A stretch of 54,845 nucleotides of DNA from Oscillospiraceae bacterium (GCA_015064695.1 SVRS01000009.1:1-54845), one strand, 5' to 3'. Counted from the stretch's first letter, positions 45,211-54,506 are shown. Notes: generated from the letters alone by a model not told the origin. Numbers and translations: made by a program.

Positions 45211-46509
45211 TTAAATGATGGCCAGGATGATCAGCAATGCGAACAATGCCGCGATCGCGCCCAAGGTCGCAAATCCTGCCAGGGCACCCTTCTTGCAAGC
45301 CCTATAGTTTTTGAAATGCTTAAAGTGCTTGAAGATCGAAGCGCCGATGGCTCCGAAAACCGGGAAGAGGAAGGAACCTAAGGTGTAGAGCTTGTTGCCC
45401 GTATCGTGAATGGGAGGGATCTCCTCAAACTCGGTTCTGACCGTGGCGGCCTCCACGATGGACTCCTCCACCTCCTCGATGGAGTCGGCAATGGTAATGG
45501 ACTTGATGACCTGCTCATTCTCGCGAATGGTCTTGTACTCCTCAATCTCCTTCTTGTTACCGAACACGAAATGGTTATGTCCGATATCCACCAGCTCGGG
45601 GGCATCCTCGCTGTAGTCATGAACGGAGGGATCGTAGGTGAACAGCACCTTCTTCTTCTCCAGCTTGGGATCAGGAATCGGAATAGCTGAGATCAGAGAG
45701 CGGGTGTAGGGGTGCAGAGGATAGTTGAACAGCTCCTCCGCCTCAGCGATCTCCACCATGTTACCCTTGTAGATAACGCCGATACGGTCCGAAATGAAGC
45801 GGACAATGGAAAGGTCATGGGCAATGAACAGATAGGTGATCTGACGCTCCTTCTGGAACTTCTTCAGCAGGTTCAACACCTGAGCGCGGATGGATACGTC
45901 CAGAGCCGAGATCGGCTCGTCCGCAACCACCAGCTCCGGCTCCATGACCATCGCTCTTGCAATACCGATTCTCTGACGCTGACCGCCCGAGAACTCATGG
46001 GGATAACGGGTCAGATGCTCGGGCAGAAGGCCGACCTCCTCGATCATCTTCTCCACCTTCCGGACTCTGTCCTCCTCGTTCTCGAAGAGGTGGAAGTTGT
46101 AAAGACCCTCGGAAACGATGTAATCCACCGTTGCTCTCTCGTTCAGAGAGGCCGCGGGATCCTGGAATATCATCTGAATGTTACGAATGACCTCACGGTC
46201 CAGGGCGCGAGATACCTTGCCCGAGATCTTGACGTCCTTGTAGCGGATCTCACCGGCGGCGCAGGGGTTCACGCGGATGACCGCGCGGCCAATGGTGGTC
46301 TTACCCGAGCCGGATTCGCCTACGAGAGAAAAGGTCTCGCCCTTGTAAATGTCAAAGCTGGCATTTTTCACCGCGCGAACGGCGTTATCGCCCTTGCCGA
46401 ACGTAATGTCCACGTTCTTCAGAGACAAGAGAATCTCTCTGCCTTGCTCGTCAATGGGACCATGCTCGGGCAGATGGCTCGTTCTCTTCTTTTTGTTATT
46501 AGCCGACAA
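45211..46509 (-). CDS. oppF: oligopeptide ABC transporter ATPase OppF with C-terminal membrane tail
   Basis: 432-residue nucleotide-binding subunit. Walker A GESGSGKT (64-71), Q-loop FQDPAASLN (115-123), signature SGGQRQRIG (174-182), Walker B LVVADEP (193-199), H-loop His231, and the Opp-type [12 protein letters not shown] (266-277). The normal protein ends near 320; here about 100 extra residues follow, acidic at first, then two hydrophobic stretches (about 378-393 and 409-432) separated by [16 protein letters not shown] membrane tail on an Opp ATPase is unusual. 14 bases after oppD; GAGGTGAG ribosome site. Confidence 0.93.
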   Translation of the reverse strand: MSANNKKKRTSHLPEHGPIDEQGREILLSLKNVDITFGKGDNAVRAVKNASFDIYKGETFSLVGESGSGKTTIGRAVIRVNPCAAGEIRYKDVKISGKVSRALDREVIRNIQMIFQDPAASLNERATVDYIVSEGLYNFHLFENEEDRVRKVEKMIEEVGLLPEHLTRYPHEFSGGQRQRIGIARAMVMEPELVVADEPISALDVSIRAQVLNLLKKFQKERQITYLFIAHDLSIVRFISDRIGVIYKGNMVEIAEAEELFNYPLHPYTRSLISAIPIPDPKLEKKKVLFTYDPSVHDYSEDAPELVDIGHNHFVFGNKKEIEEYKTIRENEQVIKSITIADSIEEVEESIVEAATVRTEFEEIPPIHDTGNKLYTLGSFLFPVFGAIGASIFKHFKHFKNYRACKKGALAGFATLGAIAALFALLIILAII

Positions 46510-46523
46510 AACCTCTCACCTCC

Positions 46524-48272
46524 TTAAATGTTGAACGTGCGCTGCAGCTTCTCGTGAATATCCTCAATGATCTCCGGCTTCTGCAGCTTGGGAGCTCTGG
46601 GATCCAGCAGCCATGTTTTTGCGTAGTGGGTATCGGATACGCGGAACATCGGGGGCTCCTTCAGCGTATCGACCTTGAGACAGTAGGGGTTTCTGGGAGC
46701 AAAGGAGTCGCCCACGATCTCGTTGTACAGGGAGGGAGGCGTACCTGTAATGGAGTACAGCTTGGTGTTCCGCTGTGCAAGCTGAGGCAGGGAGGACAGA
46801 AGCGCCCAGGTATAGGGATGACGGGGATCGTAGAATACGTCCTCCACCGTACCCAGCTCCACGATCTGGCCGGCGAACAGAACCGCCACGCGATCCGCGA
46901 CGTTGGCCACAACGCCCAGGTCGTGGGTAATGAACACGATGGTGTAGTTGAATTCCTTCTGCAGGTCCTTGATGAGCTTGAGGATCTGAGCCTGGATGGT
47001 CACGTCCAGAGCGGTGGTGGGCTCGTCGCAGATCAGGATCTTGGGCTGGCAGGACAGGGCGATCGCGATAACGATTCTCTGTCTCATACCGCCGGAATAC
47101 TGGAAGGGATAATCGTCGAAACGGTTTTCGGCGTTGGGAATACCGACCTTCTTCATCAACTCCAGCGCGCGGGCACGAGCCTCCAGCTCAGAGCAGTTCT
47201 GATGCTTCAGGATGACCGAGGTGATCTGCTTACCGATGGTGATGATGGGGTTGAGGGAGGTCATGGGATCCTGGAATACGGTCGCAATGCGTCCGCCGCG
47301 GATCTTGGTCCAGTCCTTAGCATACTGAACCTTGGCCAGATCCAAAATACAGGTACCGTGGAGATACTCGGAGGTCTCATCCAGATACTTGACACGGAAA
47401 ACGACCTTGTCGAATACGGCGTTGCGAACGTCATCGTTATTCAGATCCACGCCCAGCTTCATGGCCTCCTTGAACTGCTTGTGGAGACCCTTGATGAACT
47501 TGCGGCGGCTACTTGCGCCGTAGCGCCCCACCGACAGGTAGATCTCCTTGGCGATCTCCAGATTGCGCGCCCGGGTCTCGTCGGTGATCTCATGTGTGAT
47601 GGCAGCGGCATACTCCCGGCGGAGAGCCTGCATTTGATCCACGTAAGCCTTGTTGTAGGCGGCGTCGTTGACAGCGGCGGTCTTATGAGCGGCCAACAGC
47701 TGCTTTTTCTCAGCCTCCAGCCCCTCGATCTGTGCCGTCAGCGCTGCGATCTCCTGCTTTACGCCCTTGAGTCTCTCCTTTTCCTTGGAGGGATCAATGG
47801 TCTGCTTCAGGTTGCCGAGCTGAGTCCGCTTGTACTCCAGCTCGTCGATCTTGGCGGTGATTGCCAGATCCTCCTCGTCGGTCAGAGCGAAGCGTGCCTT
47901 GTAGGCCGATTCCAGATCCAGCATTTGCTTGTAGATCTCTGCACCGAATTCCAAGGAGGAATACTTGTTCAGGACCTTGGCGGAGGCGGCCACCTGGCGG
48001 CGCTCGGAAGAACCGTAAGCCACCTTAGTATCCGCCAGCTCCTCGTCGTTATACAGGAGCTGACCCTGGCTGATAAAGCCATTGGTCTCCAGCATACCGG
48101 CAAAGGTCTTGGTGAATACACTCTTACCCGAGCCGGACTCGCCCACGATGGCGATGGATTCATTCTCATACAGATCAAGGGACACACCGCGGATGGCCGA
48201 AAGGATACGGCCTCTCACGCGGAACTTCACGTGCAGATCCTTGACAGAAAGCAAAATTTTCTTATCTTCCAT
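46524..48272 (-). CDS. oppD: oligopeptide ABC transporter ATPase OppD with large coiled-coil insertion
   Basis: 582 residues against about 330-355 in the family. Walker A GESGSGKS (44-51), then from about 80 to 320 a charged, helix-prone insertion ([49 protein letters not shown]), then the Q-loop Gln334 in [11 protein letters not shown], signature SGGMRQRI (393-400), Walker [10 protein letters not shown] (412-420), H-loop His450 and [12 protein letters not shown]. Catalytic residues are intact, so it should hydrolyse ATP; the insert sits in the part of the NBD between Walker A and Q-loop, where coupling helices of the permease contact. In operon between oppC (11 bases) and oppF. Confidence 0.93.
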   Translation of the reverse strand: MEDKKILLSVKDLHVKFRVRGRILSAIRGVSLDLYENESIAIVGESGSGKSVFTKTFAGMLETNGFISQGQLLYNDEELADTKVAYGSSERRQVAASAKVLNKYSSLEFGAEIYKQMLDLESAYKARFALTDEEDLAITAKIDELEYKRTQLGNLKQTIDPSKEKERLKGVKQEIAALTAQIEGLEAEKKQLLAAHKTAAVNDAAYNKAYVDQMQALRREYAAAITHEITDETRARNLEIAKEIYLSVGRYGASSRRKFIKGLHKQFKEAMKLGVDLNNDDVRNAVFDKVVFRVKYLDETSEYLHGTCILDLAKVQYAKDWTKIRGGRIATVFQDPMTSLNPIITIGKQITSVILKHQNCSELEARARALELMKKVGIPNAENRFDDYPFQYSGGMRQRIVIAIALSCQPKILICDEPTTALDVTIQAQILKLIKDLQKEFNYTIVFITHDLGVVANVADRVAVLFAGQIVELGTVEDVFYDPRHPYTWALLSSLPQLAQRNTKLYSITGTPPSLYNEIVGDSFAPRNPYCLKVDTLKEPPMFRVSDTHYAKTWLLDPRAPKLQKPEIIEDIHEKLQRTFNI

Positions 48273-48283
48273 GTTGTCACCTC

Positions 48284-49273
48284 TTACATATGGGTTCTGG
48301 GGTCGGAGGCATCGCCCAGATTCTGACCGACAACGTACAGAACCACGGCGATGATGGAAGCGATCGCAACGGGAGACCAGAACTCCAGCTCCCAGCCGCG
48401 AGTGGACATAGCGTCCTTGGCAGATTCGATCAGCTTACCCAGAGACATGTCCTTCAGACCCATACCAATGTAGGACAGGAACACCTCGTAGGAAATGTAG
48501 GAGGGGATCTCGGTGGCCAGCAGGGTCACGATAACCGAGGTCATGAAGGGGAGAATGTTTTTGGTTGCAATCCGCAAAATGGGCGTCCCCAGGCATCTGG
48601 AGGCCAGGTTGTACTCACGGTCTCGGATGATGATGACCTGGGTACGGATGAAGTAGGCAATACCCAACCATCCCGTAACCGTCAACGCGAACACCATGGT
48701 CCAGAAGCTGGGCGACAGGATCAGCACCAGCACCGAGATCAAAAGGATGTAAGGCACGTTGGCGATGACGTTGTATACCTCGGTCATGAAAATATCCACC
48801 TTCTTGGAGAAGCCCCAAACCGCACCGATAATCACACCGACGGTCATATTGATGAGCGCACAGATGAGAGCCAGGGACAGGGAGATACTGGAGCCGTACC
48901 AGATTGCATCAAAGGTAGACTCACCCTTGGCGCCGGAGCCCAGCACCCAATGGATATTGTGGCCGAACTTGTCCATAGCCTGGGTAGGACCCAAATGCTT
49001 GGATTCGGAATCCAACAGATTCATAAAGGGATCGACCTCGGGGTCATATCCGATAACGGCGGGATACACGTAAGCGAACACCACGATCACAGCCAGCAGG
49101 GCCAGAATCACGATATTGATCTTTTTCCTGAAGAATACGCGGAACACCGAATGCCAGTAGGAATATCTCGGCGCGGTAATTCGCTCGGAGGCAAGCTCGT
49201 CGTGATCCACAACCGAGAACAGCTCCTCGTCAGAAAGCTGAAATTCATTCAAATCAATCAGTTGATCATTCAT
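48284..49273 (-). CDS. oppC: oligopeptide ABC transporter permease OppC
   Basis: 329 residues. Soluble N-terminus of about 45 residues, first helix (about 52-72), an extracellular loop, then five helices with the BPD_transp_1 coupling motif around REYNLASRCLGTPILRIATKNILP (the EAA loop contacting the ATPases) and the DPRTHM C-terminus typical of DppC/OppC. It pairs with OppB to form the channel. Five bases from oppB and eleven from oppD. Confidence 0.94.
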   Translation of the reverse strand: MNDQLIDLNEFQLSDEELFSVVDHDELASERITAPRYSYWHSVFRVFFRKKINIVILALLAVIVVFAYVYPAVIGYDPEVDPFMNLLDSESKHLGPTQAMDKFGHNIHWVLGSGAKGESTFDAIWYGSSISLSLALICALINMTVGVIIGAVWGFSKKVDIFMTEVYNVIANVPYILLISVLVLILSPSFWTMVFALTVTGWLGIAYFIRTQVIIIRDREYNLASRCLGTPILRIATKNILPFMTSVIVTLLATEIPSYISYEVFLSYIGMGLKDMSLGKLIESAKDAMSTRGWELEFWSPVAIASIIAVVLYVVGQNLGDASDPRTHM

Positions 49274-49278
49274 GTGCT

Positions 49279-50859
49279 TTACCTTCCCTTCTTCGTTGTA
49301 AACGAGATTCTAGGATCGACCATGGACATCAGGATATCACCGCAGATGATGGACACGACCGACAGGAGCGCGTAGAACAGAGTCACGCCCACGATAACAC
49401 CGTTATCGTAAGCATTGATGGCGTTGGTCAGCAGGTTACCTGCGCCGGGCACAACGTACACGCGCTCGGTAATAATCGCGCCGACCAGAGAACCGAGAAC
49501 ACTGCCGGGAATACCGTGAATGATCGGAATGGCCGCGTTCTTCAGAACGTGCTTGCGGAAGATCTCGCCCTCGGACAAGCCTCCGGAGCGGGCAAACTTG
49601 ACGTAATCCGAGTTCATCTGATCGATCATGTACCGTCTCAGCCACTTCATCAGGTTTGCGATAGAGGGCAAAGCCAGAGAAATGATGGGCAGAATATACA
49701 TCAACCAGGTAGGATTGATCATATCAAAGGTGGTCGGGAGTCCGAAGCTTCCGCCTATGGCCTTGAACAGGAAGATGTAGGCCAAGGAAGGCACCGCGAT
49801 GATGAAAATAATATAAATAGTACCCAGATGATCGATAAACTTGTCCTTCTTCAAAGCCATCAGCACACCCAGAGGCAGGGCGATCACATAGGCCATGGCC
49901 ACCGAGATAATACCGATCACAAAGGAATAACCGATCTTGGAGAAGCCGTTCTTGTAAGTGGAAACGCTGGTGTAATCGTCCACGTAACGGTCCTTAACCA
50001 CGACGGTACCCTTGTTCAGAGATCCGCTGACGTAGGTAGCCGTATGCAGATTATCCGCACTATTCTCCACCAAGCCCGTGGGGTAAGTCACCAGAGAAGT
50101 CTTGAAGGCACCCTGCGAGCTGGTCATGGTATCGAATACGTCCACGCCCTGGTTCACGCTATAGGAGGTGCCCAGGCTGATCTTCATAAAGTTCTGATGG
50201 ATAAAGGGGAACTGGGAATCGAAATAGAGCAGGTACTTATGCTTGGTACCGTTACCCATAATGGCGGGAGAGAACTTCTCTCCGCCGTACGCGGGATCGA
50301 ACAGAGTGAACGACAAACCGCGCTCACCCAGCTCATCCTTCACGTAGTGAATGTTGTCAAAGGTAATGATGCCGGTAAAGTAATCCCATACGCGGTTCAT
50401 AACGGGTATGTTCTTGTATGCAAAGAGCTGGGGGTTACCGCCCTCCTGGTACTTCTTGGTACCGGCCCGGGTAATACCGGGCAGACGCTCAACCTCGTAG
50501 CCCTTACTCTCATAGTATTCAGTAAACTTCTGCACGAACTCAGAGGTCTTCTCGCCGTCTGCGTCCGCATTCTTACCAATGGTAACGACCTTCGAATAAT
50601 CCTCCTCAGAAACAGCACCGGCCGTAAGCTGCTCCTTCAACCAATCGGCATAGGAAACGTAATCCAAATACCCGTACTTTTCCCACTGCTGATACTGATA
50701 CACCACTTTGTTGTTCAATTTCTGCTTAGAGAAGATCGGGTCCTGAGCAAAAATAGACTCCTTGTTCATGAGCGAATAAATCAGAATCATGACAACGAGA
50801 ACTACGAGAACGATTGAGATTATACCTCGCGCCAAACGGCTCAATAAATATTTTGTCAT
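49279..50859 (-). CDS. oppB: oligopeptide ABC transporter permease OppB with extracellular domain
   Basis: 526 residues. First helix (about 5-30), then roughly 270 residues outside the membrane (about 35-305), then five helices with the EAA-type loop (SDYVKFARSGGLSEGEIFRKH) and DPRISF at the C-terminus. A large domain between helices 1 and 2 is also known in pneumococcal AmiC, so this places the system in the Ami-like group. The start is MTKYLLSRLARG at 50859, with GGAG six bases upstream; an ATG four codons earlier has no ribosome site. A hairpin stands between it and oppA. Confidence 0.93.
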   Translation of the reverse strand: MTKYLLSRLARGIISIVLVVLVVMILIYSLMNKESIFAQDPIFSKQKLNNKVVYQYQQWEKYGYLDYVSYADWLKEQLTAGAVSEEDYSKVVTIGKNADADGEKTSEFVQKFTEYYESKGYEVERLPGITRAGTKKYQEGGNPQLFAYKNIPVMNRVWDYFTGIITFDNIHYVKDELGERGLSFTLFDPAYGGEKFSPAIMGNGTKHKYLLYFDSQFPFIHQNFMKISLGTSYSVNQGVDVFDTMTSSQGAFKTSLVTYPTGLVENSADNLHTATYVSGSLNKGTVVVKDRYVDDYTSVSTYKNGFSKIGYSFVIGIISVAMAYVIALPLGVLMALKKDKFIDHLGTIYIIFIIAVPSLAYIFLFKAIGGSFGLPTTFDMINPTWLMYILPIISLALPSIANLMKWLRRYMIDQMNSDYVKFARSGGLSEGEIFRKHVLKNAAIPIIHGIPGSVLGSLVGAIITERVYVVPGAGNLLTNAINAYDNGVIVGVTLFYALLSVVSIICGDILMSMVDPRISFTTKKGR

Positions 50860-50882
50860 ATCAATCTCCATCTAACGAACGA

Positions 50883-50910
50883 TAGAGGATGAACTGATGT
50901 CCATCCTCTA
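50883..50910 (-). other. stem-loop between oppA and oppB
   Basis: TAGAGGATG (50883-50891) pairs with CATCCTCTA (50902-50910). No T run. Such hairpins usually keep the binding-protein mRNA stable so that it is made in excess over the permease. Confidence 0.75.
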
Positions 50911-50948
50911 CCGTATAAGCTTTAATTATTCAAGCACAATGGCATTTA

Positions 50949-53132
50949 TCAATAAACACCAATACACTTGACCATGTAGCCTGCGTACTCGGGCAAGAAT
51001 GTGTCAAGGTAGGTCTGAGGATCACCGTAGTCAGGACCCCAACCGGAAACGTCGTAGAGGTGGTAGTTAGCCTCGTTACCGAAGTCAGTGTAGTAGCCGG
51101 CATAGTACCAGTCATCGGAGGTCTCAGCAGCAACCAGGTTCAGCTTAACCTTGCCGCCGAAGGCAGCCTCGAGGGACTGCTTGTAAACGTTGGACATGTT
51201 GGTGCGAAGCTCACTACCGGAGTAGTAAGGCATCTCCAGAACGATGGGGTTCTCGGCAGTGATCTCAATACCGATAGTAGCCAACTCTGCGATTGCGGCC
51301 TCCATCTCCTCAACGGCATTGTCAACGTTGTACCAGCCGTCGAAACCGGCGCTGGAACCGATACCGTCATCACCGTTGGGATCCCAAACCTTCATCTTAA
51401 CGCCGTCAGCATCGATCTGAGCCTGCATGATAGCGCCGTAGTAGGTGCCTGCGGTGAAGGTCTTGGCAGTACCGTTGATCTCAACGGTTACGTCCTCCTT
51501 CAGAGCAACGAAGGTACCGGGAGTGTAGGAGTTGATAAGGGAAGCGTACTTCAGGTCCTCACCAACAGACTGTGCGTTGTAGGTACCACGGTCGATAGCG
51601 AATGCGAGAGCGCGGCGGAAATGCTCGTTGCGAAGAGCGGCATTGGCGCGGGTCTGCTCGTCAGCGGTCAGAGTGGAAACGACCTTCTTGTCGTCAGCAG
51701 CGTTTGCGTACATAGCGCGGTTAACGTTGACGAAGGACATGAAGGAGGTAGCGTCGGTGGAAGAAACGTAGGAGTAGGTGTCATACAGACCCTCTTCCTT
51801 AGCCAGAAGCACGGTGGTGCTGTTCAGGCCTGCGCCGTCGATCACACCGCTCTTGGCGTCGTTGTAGCTCTTCTTAACATCCTCACCGTCGTTGAAGAAC
51901 CAGGTAAGGGTGTTGATGTTGATGTTAGCGGCATCCCAGTAAGACTCGTTAGCGGAGAATACGATGGTGTTGCCGGCAGTAAAGCTGGTAATGGTGTAGG
52001 GACCGCAGTAAGCGATAGAGTCGGGACCCTTACCGTACTTGTAGGTCTCAGCAGCGGCGTTGTAGTCAGCGCCAAACTGACCGCCCATGGACTCGTAGAA
52101 GGTTCTGCTCATAGGAGCGAACACGCCGTAGCCCAGCATGGTCATGAAGAAGGTGGTGGGCTGCTCAAGAGTGTAAACGAGAGTGTAGTCGTCAACAGCC
52201 TTGACACCAACCTGAGCGAAGTCAGTAACGTCACCCTTGATATACTCGGTAGCATTCACGATGATACCCTGAACCAGGTACTCCAAACCACCGGCAGCGT
52301 CCAGCATGTGCTGCATACCGGCAACAAAGTCGTCAGCCTTAACGTCAGCAACAACGCGGCCCTGAGAGTCAACCCACTTCACACCCTGACGGATCTTGAA
52401 GGTGTAGGTCTTGCCGTCCTCAGAGACGGTGTAGCTCTCAGCCAGAGCGGGCATCAGGCGGTTCTCCATATCGTACTCCATCAGACCGTCGTAGGTGTTT
52501 ACGAGAGCCTCGGAGTCAGCGGCACGGGAGGTAGCCAGAACGTCCCAGTTCTTAGGATCGGAGTTGTAAACGATGCTGTAGGTGTTCTTCAGGGTGTAGC
52601 CCTTACCGGTCAGGTAAGCCTCAACCCACTCCTCGTACTCGCCGGTACCCTTCAGCTCTGCCCACTTAGCCTTCATTGCAGCTCTGTCAGCGGCAGTGAT
52701 GAACTCAGTAGCCACGATCACATCGTGGTATCTGTAGGAGTCGTTACCCCACAGAGTAGAGGTGGCGGTGTTGGGAGCTACGCGGGTGATGGCGTAGTTA
52801 CCACCGTTGGAGGAGGTAGGCATCATAACGCCGCTCTCCATCAGCTTAGCCTCGGCAATAGCCATCATAGCCCACTTCTTGGACTCGTTGGTCTCTGCCT
52901 TTGCAGCCTCATATGCTGCATAGAAATCGCCCAGGATGTCATCATAAATCTTCGCGGACAGTTCGTCGTAATCCTCAATACCTGCATAAGGATCGGTATA
53001 AACAACCTTGGTACCTTCTTCGCCGGCAGTCGTATCCTCGCCGCCGTCGCCGGTGGTGCAGGAAACGAGCAATGCCATAGAGGACAGGGCCATGCAGAGA
53101 ACAAGGATCAAAGAAAGAATCTTCTTGCTCAT
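50949..53132 (-). CDS. oppA: oligopeptide-binding lipoprotein OppA, apparently circularly permuted
   Basis: 727-residue substrate-binding lipoprotein (lipobox LVSC, Cys25). Residues about 183-710 follow the family-5 solute-binding order from its usual beginning (TYSIVYNSDPKNWDVL, YDGLMEYD, SYTVSEDGKTYTFKIRQGVKW) to GWGPDYGDPQTYLDTF, after which normal OppA/AliA proteins have about 130 more residues. Here the chain stops 17 residues later. The missing C-terminal part appears instead at residues 53-165 (DYDELSAKIYDDIL, AMMAIAEAKLMESGVMMPT, EFITAADRAAMKAKWAEL). The start MSKKILSL at 53132 has AAGGAGG upstream. First gene of the opp operon. Confidence 0.92.
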   Translation of the reverse strand: MSKKILSLILVLCMALSSMALLVSCTTGDGGEDTTAGEEGTKVVYTDPYAGIEDYDELSAKIYDDILGDFYAAYEAAKAETNESKKWAMMAIAEAKLMESGVMMPTSSNGGNYAITRVAPNTATSTLWGNDSYRYHDVIVATEFITAADRAAMKAKWAELKGTGEYEEWVEAYLTGKGYTLKNTYSIVYNSDPKNWDVLATSRAADSEALVNTYDGLMEYDMENRLMPALAESYTVSEDGKTYTFKIRQGVKWVDSQGRVVADVKADDFVAGMQHMLDAAGGLEYLVQGIIVNATEYIKGDVTDFAQVGVKAVDDYTLVYTLEQPTTFFMTMLGYGVFAPMSRTFYESMGGQFGADYNAAAETYKYGKGPDSIAYCGPYTITSFTAGNTIVFSANESYWDAANININTLTWFFNDGEDVKKSYNDAKSGVIDGAGLNSTTVLLAKEEGLYDTYSYVSSTDATSFMSFVNVNRAMYANAADDKKVVSTLTADEQTRANAALRNEHFRRALAFAIDRGTYNAQSVGEDLKYASLINSYTPGTFVALKEDVTVEINGTAKTFTAGTYYGAIMQAQIDADGVKMKVWDPNGDDGIGSSAGFDGWYNVDNAVEEMEAAIAELATIGIEITAENPIVLEMPYYSGSELRTNMSNVYKQSLEAAFGGKVKLNLVAAETSDDWYYAGYYTDFGNEANYHLYDVSGWGPDYGDPQTYLDTFLPEYAGYMVKCIGVY

Positions 53133-53255
53133 TTTCAAATAAGCCTCCTTAAATTTTTGCAGTATGACTCGCCACATTCGATTGCCCCCTCGGTAAAGCT
53201 TATCATGCCGTAGAAACAACCATCCATGCTAACGATCCATACTAACAGTTGACTC

Positions 53256-53284
53256 ATTATAGCACAAACTTTCCCGCTTGTCAA
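53256..53284 (-). promoter_or_regulatory. consensus promoter of the opp operon
   Basis: TTGACA (53279-53284), 17 bases, TATAAT (53256-53261), extended -10 TGC, minus strand: as strong as sigma-A promoters get. The leader is about 115 bases. Bases 53285-53616 upstream hold no gene I can support, only a GGCTCCG/CGGAGCC pairing near 53340-53380. Confidence 0.9.
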
Positions 53285-53616
53285 TAGGTTCCGCGCAAAA
53301 TTTTCAACAAAAAAATCGCTCGCTTTTCACCTTGCGCCACGGCTCCGAGCCTTTTCCCGTGTGCCGCACCCCGGAGCCATTCTTTCGTTCGTTCTCGTCC
53401 TCACCCATCCGGCAGATGCAGCCTCCGTCCCCGTGCAACGCATTTTCTTCCATTATATGTATAGAGGAGTGCCCCTCCGAAGGTGCCCCACCTCGTCCGA
53501 CCATCCCACACCGCCGCCGCTCGTGCATTTAATCAAATATTGTTTTTTCAATCTTTTGTTTCTATTATGTAGCAAAAGCCCATGCGCGCCCGCATTCTTT
53601 TGCCCAAAGGAAGATT

Positions 53617-53649
53617 ACAATTTGTAGGGACCGGCGTCCTCGACGGTCC
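53617..53649 (+). repeat. TGTAGGG palindromic repeat, copy B (left inverted copy)
   Basis: Contains TGTAGGGACCGGCGTCCTCG and ACGGTCC. The copy at 54343-54376 is the same sequence in the opposite direction, about 700 bases away. Confidence 0.85.
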
Positions 53650-53663
53650 GTGACACATAAATT

Positions 53664-53689
53664 TCGGCAGAGATGTTGTTTTCTCTGCC
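53664..53689. other. perfect hairpin overlapping a promoter
   Basis: CGGCAGAGA pairs with TCTCTGCCG; the -35 of the promoter at 53676-53704 falls in the loop. Confidence 0.6.
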
Positions 53690-53704
53690 GATTTGTGATA
53701 TAAT
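53676..53704 (+). promoter_or_regulatory. possible promoter of the small membrane protein gene
   Basis: TTGTTT (53676-53681), 17 bases, TATAAT (53699-53704), plus strand, 277 bases before the start codon. Confidence 0.5.
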
Positions 53705-53719
53705 GGGGTTAACGAAAAG

Positions 53720-53915
53720 CCTCCCTCCGAGATGCCATCCGCAAGCGGATGCGGTGGCACGCGGAGCGTGACGGAAGGAGCCTGCGTGGCTTTAGATTTG
53801 TACTAACTTCATTGTAACGCGCTCTCCCTCACCCGACTTCGTCGGGAGCTCCCTCCCGGAGGGAGCCTCGGGATGCGCGCAACTTCATGGGTACGGGCTT
53901 TGCCCGAAGTATTTG
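53720..53915. repeat. run of GC-rich palindromes (BIME-like)
   Basis: Consecutive hairpins, e.g. GCATCCGC-type near 53740, CCCGAC/GTCGGG near 53833-53848 and CTCCCTCC/GGAGGGAG near 53849-53868, ending in GGGCTTTGCCC near 53900. High GC contrasts with the AT-rich gene that follows. No ORF. Confidence 0.65.
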
Positions 53916-53980
53916 TAATACAAAGGCGAAACTTGTGATAAAACAAAACAGTAATAAGGATGTGGAGAATGAGGTAGCTT

Positions 53981-54259
53981 ATGAAGAAATATACATGGAT
54001 CGATACATTAAAAGAACTATTAAAAGAACTGTCTATTATACCATGGTTTACTTTGTTTTTAGCGATAATTTTACTTATGGGATATTTGCTTCCTGATGGT
54101 TTATTGAAAAATATACCCTTTGAGGTATTGTGTGTCCTTGGTGTAATTGTTATACTCGGGGTTTTATATTCCATCTGCGGCATCGTCACGCTAATACAAA
54201 AAATCAGAGCAAAGAAAAACAAAACCACATTGGATAAAGATAAGAACTCCGATTTATAG
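53981..54259 (+). CDS. small AT-rich two-helix membrane protein
   Basis: 92 residues, not recognised. Two hydrophobic segments (about 19-38 and 46-74), N-terminus with KKYTWIDTLKELLKEL, very charged C-terminus (KIRAKKNKTTLDKDKNSDL). A GAGG ribosome site precedes ATG. The strong AT bias unlike the metabolic genes, and position between inverted repeat copies B and C, suggest acquired DNA. A clear terminator follows. Confidence 0.7.
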   Translation: MKKYTWIDTLKELLKELSIIPWFTLFLAIILLMGYLLPDGLLKNIPFEVLCVLGVIVILGVLYSICGIVTLIQKIRAKKNKTTLDKDKNSDL

Positions 54260-54273
54260 AATATAACAAAACC

Positions 54274-54320
54274 AACCACGACAGACTTCGAAAAATCTGT
54301 CGTGGTTAATCTTTGCTTTT
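54274..54320 (+). terminator. terminator after the small membrane protein
   Basis: AACCACGACAGA (54274-54285) pairs with TCTGTCGTGGTT (54296-54307), then AATCTTTGCTTTTTG. Confidence 0.88.
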
Positions 54321-54506
54321 TGCATTGCAATTAAAATTTAATGGACCGTCGAGGACGCAGGTCCCTACAATTTTGTAAACATCCTTGAAAACCAGCCCTT
54401 CGCAAGTGTTTTTTCCGGAGCAGATTGCAGGGCTCAGACCCTCGCTCTGTGCTTTGCGTAAAGCAACAAGTTGCCCGAGGCAGCTTGCAGACGGCTTCTC
54501 ACTCAT
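54309..54506 (-). pseudogene. possible short gene fused to or truncated by a repeat
   Basis: An ATG at 54506 with AGGGAG five bases upstream begins MSEKPSASCLGQLVALRKAQ, a Cys-containing protein I do not recognise; after about 48 residues the frame runs through repeat copy C and ends. If real, its native C-terminus was replaced by repeat DNA. A terminator-like hairpin stands directly before it and no promoter is seen, so expression is doubtful. Confidence 0.3.
54343..54376 (-). repeat. TGTAGGG palindromic repeat, copy C (right inverted copy)
   Basis: On the minus strand reads TTGTAGGGACCTGCGTCCTC and GACGGTCC, one substitution from copy B over the shared block. Confidence 0.85.

Noticed and set aside
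49279..50859. The large outside domain of OppB as a novelty
   Set aside because: Pneumococcal AmiC has a comparable domain between helices 1 and 2, so it is an Ami-type trait rather than new.
53278..53627. Several overlapping frames of 70-90 codons between the opp promoter and the palindromes
   Set aside because: They conflict with each other, lack ribosome sites and consist mostly of Pro/Ser/Arg; treated as noncoding.
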